The position numbers and the translations under genes were made by a program. The notes below the pieces were generated by a model that saw nothing but the letters and a program-made list of their open reading frames with translations, was not told the origin of the DNA and did no database searches. From NCBI RefSeq assembly GCF_007000325.2, contig NZ_CP117269.1, positions 186,001-250,000 on the forward strand: a DNA stretch of 64,000 bases, given 5' to 3'. Shown here in pieces: positions 9,171 to 18,318 of the stretch (positions within the stretch are counted from its first letter, which is position 1; each line of letters begins with the position of its first letter). This DNA is from Rhizobium rhododendri (GTDB lineage: Bacteria; Pseudomonadota; Alphaproteobacteria; Rhizobiales; Rhizobiaceae).

Positions 9171-10073
9171 ATGCGAAATCCAAGCTTGCGCCAACTGGAG
9201 GCGCTGATGGCTGTTATTGAATCGGGAACTGTGAGTGTTGCCGCCGCTATACTGCGGATTTCACAACCCGCGGCGAGTAAGCTGATCCAGGATCTGGAGG
9301 CTGATACGGGCCTCAAGCTGTTCGAGCGCAAAAGCGGACGTCTGGTGCCGACTGGACGGGGCATGCGCTTATACGAAGAAGTCGAGCGTATCTTCGGCGG
9401 TGTCCACCAACTCGCCCGTGCGGTCGAGGCCATTCGGCGTGACGAACATGGACATTTGCTCATAGGCGCAATGCCCGCATTGTCAGGATCGTTCATAACA
9501 CGGGTCATTTCGAGTTTTAAAATACGGCATCCAGATGTATTCGTTTCCATCGAAGCACGTAGCTCCCGGTTTTTGACAGAAGCGGTCTTGCTTCGTCGTC
9601 TTGATTTGGCACTGGTTATCAGCGGCCTGGAACATCCCTCTATGGTAGTCGAGCGGATGCATTGCTCTGCTGCCGTGGCAGCCCTGCCTCTCGGTCATAA
9701 GCTCGCTAAAAAGGCGGAGCTTTGTCCCGATGACCTCAAGGACGAACCGTTTATTGCCTTCGCGCCGACGGGAACGATGCGTACCAAGGTCGATGCAGCG
9801 TTTGAACAGTTCTCAATCACGCCCCGGATCGTCATCGAGGCGACCACAGCGCCGAACGTTGCCGAACTCGTGGCGGCCGGATTGGGCGTGACGGTGGCCG
9901 ACCCCTTGGCAATTGAGTTTGTGGCGGACCGGATCATCACCCGGCCTTTTCGCCCCACCATTGATTTCGGCTATGGTATCATCCGTCCGACACGGGCAAG
10001 AAACAGCAGTCTCGTTGCAGACTTCATCGAGGAGATTCATGCTGCGGCGCGGACGCCAAGGCTAATCCCTTGA
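9171..10073 (+). CDS. LysR-family transcriptional regulator of the opine operon
   Basis: A 300-residue protein with an N-terminal winged helix-turn-helix (about residues 4-62: LRQLEALMAVIESGTVSVAA, then SQPAASKLIQDLEADTGLKL) followed by a periplasmic-binding-like effector domain. It is transcribed away from the oxidase/transporter operon and shares its promoter region. That is the arrangement of OccR and NocR, which activate opine catabolism when the opine is bound. The 15-bp palindrome directly before its ATG is a candidate autoregulatory site. The inducer is presumably the opine made by the T-DNA synthase. Confidence 0.88.
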   Translation: MRNPSLRQLEALMAVIESGTVSVAAAILRISQPAASKLIQDLEADTGLKLFERKSGRLVPTGRGMRLYEEVERIFGGVHQLARAVEAIRRDEHGHLLIGAMPALSGSFITRVISSFKIRHPDVFVSIEARSSRFLTEAVLLRRLDLALVISGLEHPSMVVERMHCSAAVAALPLGHKLAKKAELCPDDLKDEPFIAFAPTGTMRTKVDAAFEQFSITPRIVIEATTAPNVAELVAAGLGVTVADPLAIEFVADRIITRPFRPTIDFGYGIIRPTRARNSSLVADFIEEIHAAARTPRLIP

Positions 10074-10229
10074 AAAAGCCGACCGGAAAAATTCATCTTA
10101 CCTTCGTTCAATTCGAGAGCCCGTCACGTCCATATTGAACCAGACGGCCTCTCATTTTTTTTCAGCTGTTTCTGATTAGAAAAGCCGATGACAACGTTTT
10201 CCTGTCAAACTCCCGGCGCGAAAAACGTT
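10074..10229. other. Short convergent intergenic region
   Basis: 156 bp between the ends of the LysR gene (plus) and the binding-protein gene (minus). It contains AT-rich repeats such as AACGTTTT, but no unambiguous terminator hairpin. Confidence 0.3.
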
Positions 10230-11789
10230 TTATTGATTAAGGCTTGTTTTTTCCGTAATCGGCGGTGCCAGATTTAAGGATCCGGTGAGCTCATACCCAT
10301 AGTCCAGAGCTTTGCTGCGAGCCCAAACCTGCATCAGGCTGAACAGCGGAACACCGCATACCTGATCGAGAATCTTCTTCTGGGCAGACGACCAGAATTT
10401 ATTCCGCTCGGTGTCCGTCGTTGCCTTGCGAGCAGCCATGATGTCGGCATCGGCTGCATCGCAATGGGAAAAATTCGTAACGGCTGTTGGCTTGCCGATA
10501 GAGGCGCTGGATTCGTAGAACTGGCTCAGATAGCTGTCTGCAACAGGGTAACGTGCCGCACCGTAGAACACGAGATCACTCAAATCCTTTCGGATCTGTT
10601 CGTGATATGTCGGGTGATCGACCACCTGCATCTGCATATCGATCCCGACTTCTGCCAATTGGGCTTGAATGACTTCCATGATAGGCTGCTGCGCAGAACT
10701 GGACGAGACCACTGCCGACAACGTCAGGCCGTCCTTGTAACCGGTTTCTGCAAGAAGCGCCTTCGCACCCTCGGGATCGTATTTATAAGCCCAGGTGCAA
10801 TCTTCGCCGAGATAGCCGCTGGGAACCACAGAACAGCCTTTGGGAGCTACACTTTCACCGACGAACTGAACAATTTGGTCCACATTGATCGCTTTGGAAA
10901 TGGCCTGGCGTACCTTGACGTTATTCAAAGGTTTGCGCGTCGAATTGATAAATAAAGTCCGATATTCGCCGGGAGCGAAAATGTCGACAATCGAGCCCTC
11001 CCAGCCTTTCGCCTGGTCGACCCAACGCTGCTCCCTTTTGCCATAGATCAGATCAAGCTCTCCGGATCGGAAGGCCAGCTCACGACTTGAGTCTGACGGG
11101 ATAAGGTCGACCCTGATGTCATCGATTTTCGGCTTGCCTCTGAAGTATGTTGGAAATGCGTTTAGATATACGGCCTGCTGGGTGACAGCTTTTTCGAACA
11201 CGAAAGGACCGGTACCAATAGGCTGCGTTTTGAAATTTGCCCCGAGCTTATCCACCGCTTTCTTACTCACAATGTTGCCGCCGTGATAATTGGCAACGAG
11301 CCCGAGAAATCCAGCAACAGGCTGGCCCAAAGTGATGCGGACCGTCAAGGGGTCAATGGCTTCAATTGTCGTAAAAGCGGTATAGTCGCTTGAATAAGAG
11401 GACGTGTCCGGGTTTTTTGCCCGTTGAAGAGAGAACACCACGTCCTCCGCTGTCAACTTGCCATAGTCACCATGAAATGAGACATCATTGCGAAGTTTGA
11501 AAGTCCAAACCAAGCCGTCCGGCGAGGTCGTCCAGCTTTCGGCAAGGTCGGGTTCAATTTTGGTTGGGTCGGCACTCCCAGGGGAAAATCGAACAAGTCC
11601 GTTGAAAATCCAAGAAACCACGGCCAAGTCCTGGGTGGTCGTCGCTCTAGTGGGATCAAGTGTGGCAATATCGGCGGCTGCCATGCCAACCTTCAAAGTG
11701 GCAGAATTTGCGACGCCAGTATAACCACACCCAGCGAGCATGGAAGCTGTGAATAAACCTATCAACTCGATCCGTCTTTTTTTAAACAT
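10230..11789 (-). CDS. ABC transporter substrate-binding lipoprotein, family 5 (DppA-like)
   Basis: A 519-residue periplasmic binding protein of the peptide/opine family. The N-terminus has a positively charged start, a hydrophobic core and a lipobox LAGC (Cys about residue 21), so it should be a lipoprotein. The mature part has family 5 hallmarks such as TLDPTRATTTQD, DLAESWTTSPDGLVWTFKLR and LTAEDVVFSLQRA. It is on the same strand as the permease operon but separated from it by the LysR gene, so it has its own promoter in 11790-11870. It is the likely opine receptor for the DppBC/ATPase complex. Classical octopine and nopaline loci use amino-acid-type transporters, so the peptide-type set suggests a different opine. 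Confidence 0.88.
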   Translation of the reverse strand: MFKKRRIELIGLFTASMLAGCGYTGVANSATLKVGMAAADIATLDPTRATTTQDLAVVSWIFNGLVRFSPGSADPTKIEPDLAESWTTSPDGLVWTFKLRNDVSFHGDYGKLTAEDVVFSLQRAKNPDTSSYSSDYTAFTTIEAIDPLTVRITLGQPVAGFLGLVANYHGGNIVSKKAVDKLGANFKTQPIGTGPFVFEKAVTQQAVYLNAFPTYFRGKPKIDDIRVDLIPSDSSRELAFRSGELDLIYGKREQRWVDQAKGWEGSIVDIFAPGEYRTLFINSTRKPLNNVKVRQAISKAINVDQIVQFVGESVAPKGCSVVPSGYLGEDCTWAYKYDPEGAKALLAETGYKDGLTLSAVVSSSSAQQPIMEVIQAQLAEVGIDMQMQVVDHPTYHEQIRKDLSDLVFYGAARYPVADSYLSQFYESSASIGKPTAVTNFSHCDAADADIMAARKATTDTERNKFWSSAQKKILDQVCGVPLFSLMQVWARSKALDYGYELTGSLNLAPPITEKTSLNQ

Positions 11790-11962
11790 TTGTTCCGCTC
11801 CTTATTTCTTTTGTAACTGGAATATTATCCTTGTCGCATAAGTGTCAAAGTCGTTTTTTTGCTTTATGTATTCCCTAGGGTTATACGCGTAGCGCGCCAT
11901 CACCACTTATAGGTCGCGTCCTGCTCGTTCCTCGTCTGCGTGAACAGCAATGGAAAGTGTCG

Positions 11963-12732
11963 CCAAGGCATTGAGCCAAGGAAGGCATTGAGCCAAGGCA
12001 TTGAGCCAAGGCATTGAGCCAAGGAAGGCATTGAGCCAAGGCATTGAGCCAAGGCATTGAGCCAAGGCATTGAGCCAAGGCATTGAGCCAAGGCATTGAG
12101 CCAAGGCATTGAGCCAAGGCATTGAGCCAAGGCATTGAGCCAAGGCATTGAGCCAAGGCATTGAGCCAAGGCATTGAGCCAAGGCATTGAGCCAAGGCAT
12201 TGAGCCAAGGCATTGAGCCAAGGCATTGAGCCAAGGCATTGAGCCAAGGCATTGAGCCAAGGCATTGAGCCAAGGCATTGAGCCAAGGCATTGAGCCAAG
12301 GCATTGAGCCAAGGCATTGAGCCAAGGCATTGAGCCAAGGCATTGAGCCAAGGCATTGAGCCAAGGCATTGAGCCAAGGCATTGAGCCAAGGCATTGAGC
12401 CAAGGCATTGAGCCAAGGCATTGAGCCAAGGCATTGAGCCAAGGCATTGAGCCAAGGCATTGAGCCAAGGCATTGAGCCAAGGCATTGAGCCAAGGCATT
12501 GAGCCAAGGCATTGAGCCAAGGCATTGAGCCAAGGCATTGAGCCAAGGCATTGAGCCAAGGCATTGAGCCAAGGCATTGAGCCAAGGCATTGAGCCAAGG
12601 CATTGAGCCAAGGCATTGAGCCAAGGCATTGAGCCAAGGCATTGAGCCAAGGCATTGAGCCAAGGCATTGAGCCAAGGCATTGAGCCAAGGCATTGAGCC
12701 AAGGCATTGAGCCAAGGCATTGAGCCAAGGCA
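11963..12732. repeat. Tandem array of a 13-bp unit, about 58 copies, abutting the left border
   Basis: The unit GGCATTGAGCCAA is repeated essentially perfectly over ~770 bp. Two copies near the left end carry a 4-bp insertion (GGAA). The array stops where the left-border core TGGCAGGATATAT begins. Because 13 is not a multiple of 3 and the unit lacks stops on the minus strand, all three minus-strand frames stay open and read the same 13-residue repeat (LNALAQCLGSMPW). I do not consider these proteins. The repeat count may be collapsed or inflated in assembly. Confidence 0.95.
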
Positions 12733-12757
12733 TGGCAGGATATATTCTGATGTAAAA
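12733..12757 (+). other. T-DNA left border
   Basis: A 25-bp sequence beginning TGGCAGGATATAT and ending in GATGTAAAA, close to the border consensus (TGRCAGGATATAT, six variable bases, then GTAAAC). It is in the same orientation as the right border at 20153, as required for a left/right pair. VirD1/VirD2 nick within such repeats on the bottom strand. The genes to its right (opine synthase, 6b) confirm it as the left end of the T-DNA. Confidence 0.88.
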
Positions 12758-12868
12758 AACAAAATTATCTGTGCTCACAGCTCTTTCGCCTTTGCCGATC
12801 CCTAACGGGCTCGGCAAATGCAGAGCAATGAGCACAGATAATTTTGTTTTTTACATCAGAATATATCC
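12738..12868. repeat. 40-bp perfect inverted repeat containing the left border
   Basis: Arms 12738-12777 and 12829-12868 are exact reverse complements and are separated by 51 bp. The left arm contains most of the left border. The right arm therefore presents a second, inverted copy of the border core (GGATATATTCTGATGTAAAA on the minus strand) lacking the 5' TGGCA part. A smaller dyad (TTTGCCGA/TCGGCAAA) lies in the loop. Confidence 0.9.
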
Positions 12869-13123
12869 CAAAGTCTTAATGTATTTCATGATTACGCAAT
12901 TTATTTGCTTTATAGTTCGTTCATATATACGTATATGTTAATTGATTTATGAATGTATATTATTAAAATGATGAAAGGGACAGCTGCAAATTTATACAAT
13001 ATTCGATTTATTTAATATTATATTGGAAATATATTTAGATCAACGCCTCAAGCATAGTTTACATCAGGAAGTACATAATAATAAGAAACATAATTGAATC
13101 GGCTTCATAGACCAAATGACTCC
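12869..13123. other. AT-rich T-DNA 3' region of the opine synthase
   Basis: About 255 bp of very AT-rich sequence between the border palindrome and the opine synthase stop. It has many AATAAT/AATAAA-like runs, suitable as plant polyadenylation sequence. No gene seen. Confidence 0.35.
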
Positions 13124-14191
13124 TCATTCCTCGGCTTTGCTGTTGCCCCACTTGGTAACAATGTCGTCGGCCGATATTTCCTCCATGCCAGCACTCGCCA
13201 GGGTGATGCCGATTTTCTCAAGGTCAATCTCCCCCAGTATGTTCAGTGACTCAACAGCCCATTCGAGTTTCTTGACGTTGATACCAAACTTCTTGCCAAG
13301 GTCCCTGAAGAGGATCAACATCCGACCATCCTCCATGATGTAACGATGTTTGAAGTTCTTGGGTGCTCCCTTGGTGGCATTATGGGAAACGGATTTCGAT
13401 ACGAAATCATGGATTGTTGTGGCATCCTTTCCGTACCAGCCATTGAGAAGATCGAGAACAGTGCGGGGTTTGAAACCTAACTTCTTCAAAAGTTCTATGC
13501 GCTCTTGGTCGAAAGCCTTCATAGCCTCTGTGACAATTGGTGTCATTCCCTCCTTGTAGAAATAGAAGTCCTCCTCAATGTCTATCTTGGCGGCATTAAA
13601 AATCACTGCGGGAGTGTGGCAGATACAGTTCGTGCAGTTGAGGGCCACTTCCAATCCGTTGGCAAGCCAAACGAGATTATTAGGGAAGAGATCACCTATT
13701 TCTTTGGCCAGGGAGGGTTCGGGATGGGGAGTGGTGAAGGTGATCTCCAACTGCTTCTTGATGGCCTTCACGTAGATTGCATCATCCACCATTCTGCATC
13801 CGTAGGGCGACGTGGTTGTTTCTAGACTGGCAAGAGTCTCAAGCTTTTCCAGGCTCAAACTGGCAGCATTTCCGGGGATCCAGATCAGGATCTTCTGTTT
13901 AAGGTCAAGGACCTTCAGTTGTTCGATCAGTTCTTCACGAGCACCGTTAAGTGACGGGATGGTGACCATGATGTATTTTGATGTTGAAACTGCATATGCA
14001 AGCTCTCTCTTCACGACAGGACGATAGGTGCCCTCGATTTCCCCCATTGCTTTCAACCCATGTTCGGCAATCTGGGTACTATATCCGAGGTGGGAGGGGG
14101 CAGCCCATATCGAGACCGATTTGCGTCGGTAACTTAGGTCAGCGGCAAGTGCGTTGCCAACGTTGCCAGAGCCGATGATGAGGATACTCAT
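13124..14191 (-). CDS. T-DNA opine synthase (octopine/nopaline dehydrogenase family)
   Basis: A 355-residue protein starting MSILIIGSGNVGNALAADLS, an NAD(P)H Rossmann motif. Further family features are the central LALNCTNCICHTPAVIFNAA-type stretch (about residues 184-203; Asn/His region) and a C-terminal helical domain with FKHRYIMED. Plant-expressed opine synthases of this family condense an amino acid with a 2-oxo acid. It is transcribed toward the left border inside the T-DNA. It differs clearly from the octopine and nopaline synthases I remember, so I do not name the opine. Its partner for degradation should be the oxidase/dehydrogenase locus just left of the T-DNA. Confidence 0.85.
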   Translation of the reverse strand: MSILIIGSGNVGNALAADLSYRRKSVSIWAAPSHLGYSTQIAEHGLKAMGEIEGTYRPVVKRELAYAVSTSKYIMVTIPSLNGAREELIEQLKVLDLKQKILIWIPGNAASLSLEKLETLASLETTTSPYGCRMVDDAIYVKAIKKQLEITFTTPHPEPSLAKEIGDLFPNNLVWLANGLEVALNCTNCICHTPAVIFNAAKIDIEEDFYFYKEGMTPIVTEAMKAFDQERIELLKKLGFKPRTVLDLLNGWYGKDATTIHDFVSKSVSHNATKGAPKNFKHRYIMEDGRMLILFRDLGKKFGINVKKLEWAVESLNILGEIDLEKIGITLASAGMEEISADDIVTKWGNSKAEE

Positions 14192-14326
14192 TTTGATCTG
14201 GGAAATGATAGATGAAAGAAGAGATTTAGGATTTTATAAAGTTGTTGCAGGCTTTTGCCCAATTTATAGAAGCGCCACAGGAGCTCTAGTCCCTAGCGGA
14301 TCGCAAAAGTCAAAAACGGCGCCTCC

Positions 14327-14688
14327 TTAATTTCTTAAGTTCACACGAAGAAAGATAAATTTGCGATAACATCTGACTTTTAGCGTCTGTCATAGGAAAT
14401 TAGTATCATGGGGAGCCCCACCTAAAAGTTGGCTCAGTTCCAATTTTCAACATGTGGGGTCTGTGATTGTGATGATTGGTGCGGTTACAGTGATACAGCT
14501 CATATTGTCACGCCGTCCGGTCATCAATTTCGCCCGCCCATTTTGACTTCAGAGAGCCAATGGATTTGGAATTAGGTACGGTTGCTGGGCGGTTTGGCAT
14601 TACGTGCAAAAGTCGATGAAGACTTTAACCACGCACGCGTTTTGTGGGCCAAACGAAGTGATACTCGTTGAATTTAAGAGGTCTGGCC
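14327..14688 (+). repeat. T-DNA direct repeat, copy 1 (~362 bp)
   Basis: Nearly identical to 17654-18017. It starts at TTAATTTCTTAAGTTCACAC and ends at AGAGGTCTGGCC, with a few substitutions and small indels. It lies upstream of the opine synthase and upstream of the plast gene. Translations of the repeat give only short frames without a convincing ATG, so a fossil gene piece or a duplicated promoter/3' region is more likely than a live gene. Confidence 0.9.
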
Positions 14689-15062
14689 CGTTCTGTTGGA
14701 TGCGTGGAGGGGCACTATTAAGACTGTATGTAATGCCGCTATGGCGACATTAGAGATGCTGGCGGCTTAATTGGCGGTGATACCCCCTGACAAACGAATT
14801 ATAAACTATCATTACTAAGGCGATAAGCTATTTTATTTCGTGGAATTTCTCTTGTTGATTAAATATGTATCTCAAATATTTGATCTATATTTTTTTGTCT
14901 TACGTAAGTGCTTACGTATTTAGGCTAGCAAAATGCTTTGTTTGATCGGACGGTGGACAATAAATTTAATAATTTAAGAAGAGTCGGTAAATCCTCTTCC
15001 AACTCGAACCACCTTTGAAGCTATTTAAGTCCCTTTTCGCATTGGGTTCAGCACGAGAACAA

Positions 15063-15476
15063 ATGTCGTTTCTTTGGGTAGATCTGCGCGGTTATGCGAA
15101 AAATAAAATTCAAGATATGCTCAGGCAGCAGGCTATTCTGGTGAGGGAGACTTATGGTTCCACTGTCCTATGGGGGGGTGAGACAATCATCCACTCTGGT
15201 TCGTTATATTTCATCTATGGCCCGAGAACGCTCCAGAATGATCTCAACGAGCACAACGGCACTTTGGTGATAAAGAACGAGGAACTGGTCGGCCTTTCTG
15301 AGACTTATCCCGATCAACTGCCGGCAGGGTTCGCAAGAGCAAATGGCTTCACGCACTACGCGGCAATATACAAAAGCGACTTGTTCGTACCTGTGGAGGG
15401 TGAATTCGTGACGTGGAGCCGCTCTGGCCCAGCCGTGGATTACCCAATCGTGGCTTTTGGAACTTTACCCCAATGA
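15063..15476 (+). CDS. Plast-family (RolB/RolC/6b-like) T-DNA protein, short
   Basis: An ATG-started frame of 137 residues; the frame itself opens at 15015, but only with TTG, which plants would not use. The C-terminus (GPAVDYPIVAFGTLP) matches the YPIIAWG-type ending of 6b and other plast proteins. The middle (GFTHYAAIYKSDLFVPVEGE) corresponds to the FFLAI..SN.FV region of 6b. Plast proteins alter plant growth and are usually 180-250 residues, so this one seems to lack part of the N-terminal half. Whether it works is unclear. AT-rich upstream sequence could serve as a plant promoter. Confidence 0.6.
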   Translation: MSFLWVDLRGYAKNKIQDMLRQQAILVRETYGSTVLWGGETIIHSGSLYFIYGPRTLQNDLNEHNGTLVIKNEELVGLSETYPDQLPAGFARANGFTHYAAIYKSDLFVPVEGEFVTWSRSGPAVDYPIVAFGTLPQ

Positions 15477-16480
15477 AGTTACTCGTCATAGTAATATGTT
15501 ATTTCAATACGAGCATGTAACGTTCTTTTTGAACTATTCCGTGAGGGCGTTTTGTATCAATAATTCTATTTAATAAAATATTCGGGTTACCTAATTCCTT
15601 TCATATCAATAATTTAAAATTCGATTTATGTTTAACATAAATAATATAAATCTATTAAAGTGGGTTAATAAATGGGATATAATAATACAGGCCCATAAAA
15701 CTGATATTATAACGTTAGGTTGTGAATATCATTGAAATATTCAAATAAAAAATCTTTTAATTTTTAAAGAGTCTTAGCTAAGCATAGATCGATATTTTCG
15801 AAATCTAAATTAGTGGTCATAAAAAATTATGATTCAGATCGTAGCGGACCGTCATTTCAAACATTATTTCCTTTTCACCATGACCCCAACCCACCAAGAG
15901 GGTCGAAGAGGCTCCGTGGCGCTGATCAGATCGTAGGTCGACAGATCTTTTCCGATATAATTCGCCATCGCACTTCAGGAATGGTAATATTAATGACCGC
16001 CTTAAGTCACATAGCTCTCGTTATGAATATATATATTAATAATCGTGCCCGCAATTATTGAAATTGTTTGTCATTCCTTTGAATAGTCCCAATCACTCCT
16101 TGATTTTCGCTGATTGGAGTAATCGCGGCACATTTGTGACTTTACTAGGGGCGGCCGAATCTGTTCACATCGTGGCACGTTTGATTTAAACCTTTTGTCA
16201 AAGGGCGGTGCTGACGCTTTCAATAAAACCCGACACACTACCGGCTCTGTCACCGAAAATTGACAAATCATCGATGACACCTGGTCCCACAAGAATCTAA
16301 AGTCCGCTGAGCCATTGTCAATTAAGGCGGCGATGCGTGAAAATAGGGAGATGATTGCTATAGTACCATAGGAAAGATATACGGCTCCGTTATCTTTACG
16401 AATTGCCAACAAGGGCGTCAGCGCTTCTATAAATTCGAGCATGAACCGTAGTGCTATCTCAAGGCATTTAGTACCTTACT
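15477..16480. other. AT-rich T-DNA intergenic region between plast gene and 6b
   Basis: About 1 kb of AT-rich sequence holding the 3' end of the plast gene and the presumed plant promoter of 6b. Frames at 15813-16061 (plus) and 16071-16442 (minus) are open, but show no family resemblance I can recognise. I treat them as non-coding. Confidence 0.35.
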
Positions 16481-17101
16481 ATGGCGGTACCTAGATGGGC
16501 GGTTCGTGACCTGACTCAAATTCTGAATGCTCAGGAACTCTCACTTCGCTTGGAGCAGGCCCGTAACGATTTCCGGACCACTGTAGGATCAGTCTGCTAC
16601 TTCAACCCTTCGATACGTACTCCCGGTCAATCTGACGATGAATACATAATTACCGATCAATCTTTGACTTACGTGTATGCTGATCAAGCGACTGCTCAAA
16701 GATGCGCTATGAACCGCCTTCTACCCTCTAGTTCAAGCAACTTCGGCGCTGCGGCAACGGCCATACCCCCGTGGCTGTTAGATCCGCGGCGGTTGAACCG
16801 CCTGCTGCAAGAGGGTACTGACCAAGGGGGCCTGGTCAATTACTATGAGGGCCCACATAAAAACGCTTTTTTCCTCGCCATCATGCGAAGCAACATATTT
16901 GTACGCCCTGGGGCTGATGAGATAAATGGCGTATCTTACGACTTCTTTGCGAGAGGTGGCAACTACACCGACGGAGGAGAGGATGAAGATGAAGATGAAG
17001 ATGAAGATGAAGATGAAGAAGTCCAGGACCGGGAGTTTCGGTTGGGTGACCTAGTCAGTTATCCGATCATTGCCTGGGGCTCATGTCCGCGTTCTGCTTA
17101 A
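16481..17101 (+). CDS. 6b: T-DNA oncoprotein 6b
   Basis: 206 residues, the usual 6b length. Characteristic segments in order: WAVRDLTQIL (6-15), the DDEYI region (52-56), AAATAIPPWLLDPRRLNR (90-107), DQGGLVNYYEGPHKNAFFLA (114-133), FFARGGNYTDGG (151-162), an acidic tract of alternating Glu/Asp (163-176) and the closing SYPIIAWGSC. 6b is a plast protein that acts in the plant nucleus, with reported histone-binding and small-RNA effects mediated by the acidic region; it can induce tumours or altered growth on its own. The acidic tract is encoded by a GATGAA hexamer microsatellite (about 16982-17016). It is the only classical oncogene in this T-DNA. Confidence 0.96.
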   Translation: MAVPRWAVRDLTQILNAQELSLRLEQARNDFRTTVGSVCYFNPSIRTPGQSDDEYIITDQSLTYVYADQATAQRCAMNRLLPSSSSNFGAAATAIPPWLLDPRRLNRLLQEGTDQGGLVNYYEGPHKNAFFLAIMRSNIFVRPGADEINGVSYDFFARGGNYTDGGEDEDEDEDEDEDEEVQDREFRLGDLVSYPIIAWGSCPRSA

Positions 17102-17653
17102 TCAACGGTCCGGATGACGTGCGACGCTCTTACGTGTGTTATGCTAAATAAATGGTTGATAACCATATTTCCGTTGAAATTTTAAATGAAAAGTGTCTGT
17201 CGCAATTTAATATATGTCAACTGTGTCTTTCTTTAGAGAATGTTGTAAAAATATTATGTCGAATAATATTACGTTACTGTTCCCATATATGTTATATAGT
17301 TGAAATTTTAAATCATTCATCTCCCATATGATTCTCCATAATACGTCTTCACCATGAAGCTGGCACTCGACATCATTTAGGCCATTGGCATTTTTAGATA
17401 AATTAAACTGCATCAACGTGGATTGAAAAATGAGTCTAATCCAATTGTCAGATTGAGCTAGAGGCTACACTGATTGGGTCCTCTATGTGTTTAGTCCCAA
17501 CATTTCACAGCTTAGGCTTTGAATGAAGATTTCTGGCTTTTATCGTTGAGTTGGCGGATGACTCGGACGGTGTTTTGAAACGTAGCGCTTTGAGCCGCTT
17601 TGCGTAGTGGTTGGCGCGTAGCCAGTCCCGGACATGACAGAAACAGCGGCTCA
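17102..17653. other. T-DNA region downstream of 6b
   Basis: About 550 bp holding the 6b 3' region with AT-rich polyadenylation-like sequence (GCTAAATAAATGG at about 17142). A short minus-strand frame (17207-17416) has no recognisable family. No gene called. Confidence 0.3.
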
Positions 17654-18017
17654 TTAATTTCTTGAGTTCACACAGAGAAAGACAAATTTTGCGATAACAT
17701 CTGACTTTTAGCGTCTGTCATAGGAAATTAGTATCATGGGGAGCCCCACCTAAAAGTTGGCTCAGTTCCAATTTTCAACATGTGGGGTTTGTGATTGTGA
17801 TGATTGGTGCGGTTACAGTGATACAGCTCATATCTGTCACGCCGTCCGGTCATCAATTTCGCCCGCCCATTTTGACTTCAGAGAGCCAATGGATTTGGAA
17901 TTAGGTACGGTTGCTGGGCGGTTTGGCATTACGTGCAAAAGTCGATGAAGACTTTAACCACGCACGCGTTTTGTGGGCCAAACGAAGTGATACTCGTTGA
18001 ATTTAAGAGGTCTGGCC
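17654..18017 (+). repeat. T-DNA direct repeat, copy 2 (~364 bp)
   Basis: Second copy of 14327-14688, same orientation. The pair brackets the plast and 6b genes. Similarity ends abruptly at GGTCTGGCC, after which the two flanks differ. Confidence 0.9.
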
Positions 18018-18318
18018 TTATTTTCAAACTCTACCGCATTAAGATCTGGATCGATTCGATTGTTTTTATATGTGCCCATTGTCATATTTTTTTGATAACT
18101 AAACAAGCTGTGCAAAGCTTCTCTTCTCTGACATCCTCGGAAATATGTAAGTATAATTTAATATTGAAAAATCGCTTCATATCACTGCTATTCGACATTG
18201 AAGTCAGTTTTTTTGCAGGACGAATGCCTCTGAGAGTGCTCTCGCTGATCAAGTACTCCTGGGAAAGCAAGCCAGTCTGCTGCATAAGCCCTGGGTTCAG
18301 AGACTGACAAAGTCATGG

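Noticed and set aside
11881..12835. Three overlapping minus-strand ORFs of 273-311 aa with a 13-residue repeat
   Set aside because: They arise only from the 13-bp tandem array lacking stops; all three frames give the same peptide and there is no homology or ribosome site.
16071..16442. 123-aa minus-strand ORF between plast gene and 6b
   Set aside because: No recognisable family; lies in AT-rich promoter/3' DNA.
17757..17948. 63-aa ORF in the second T-DNA direct repeat
   Set aside because: Starts with TTG, is shorter in the first copy, and resembles no known protein; treated as repeat DNA.
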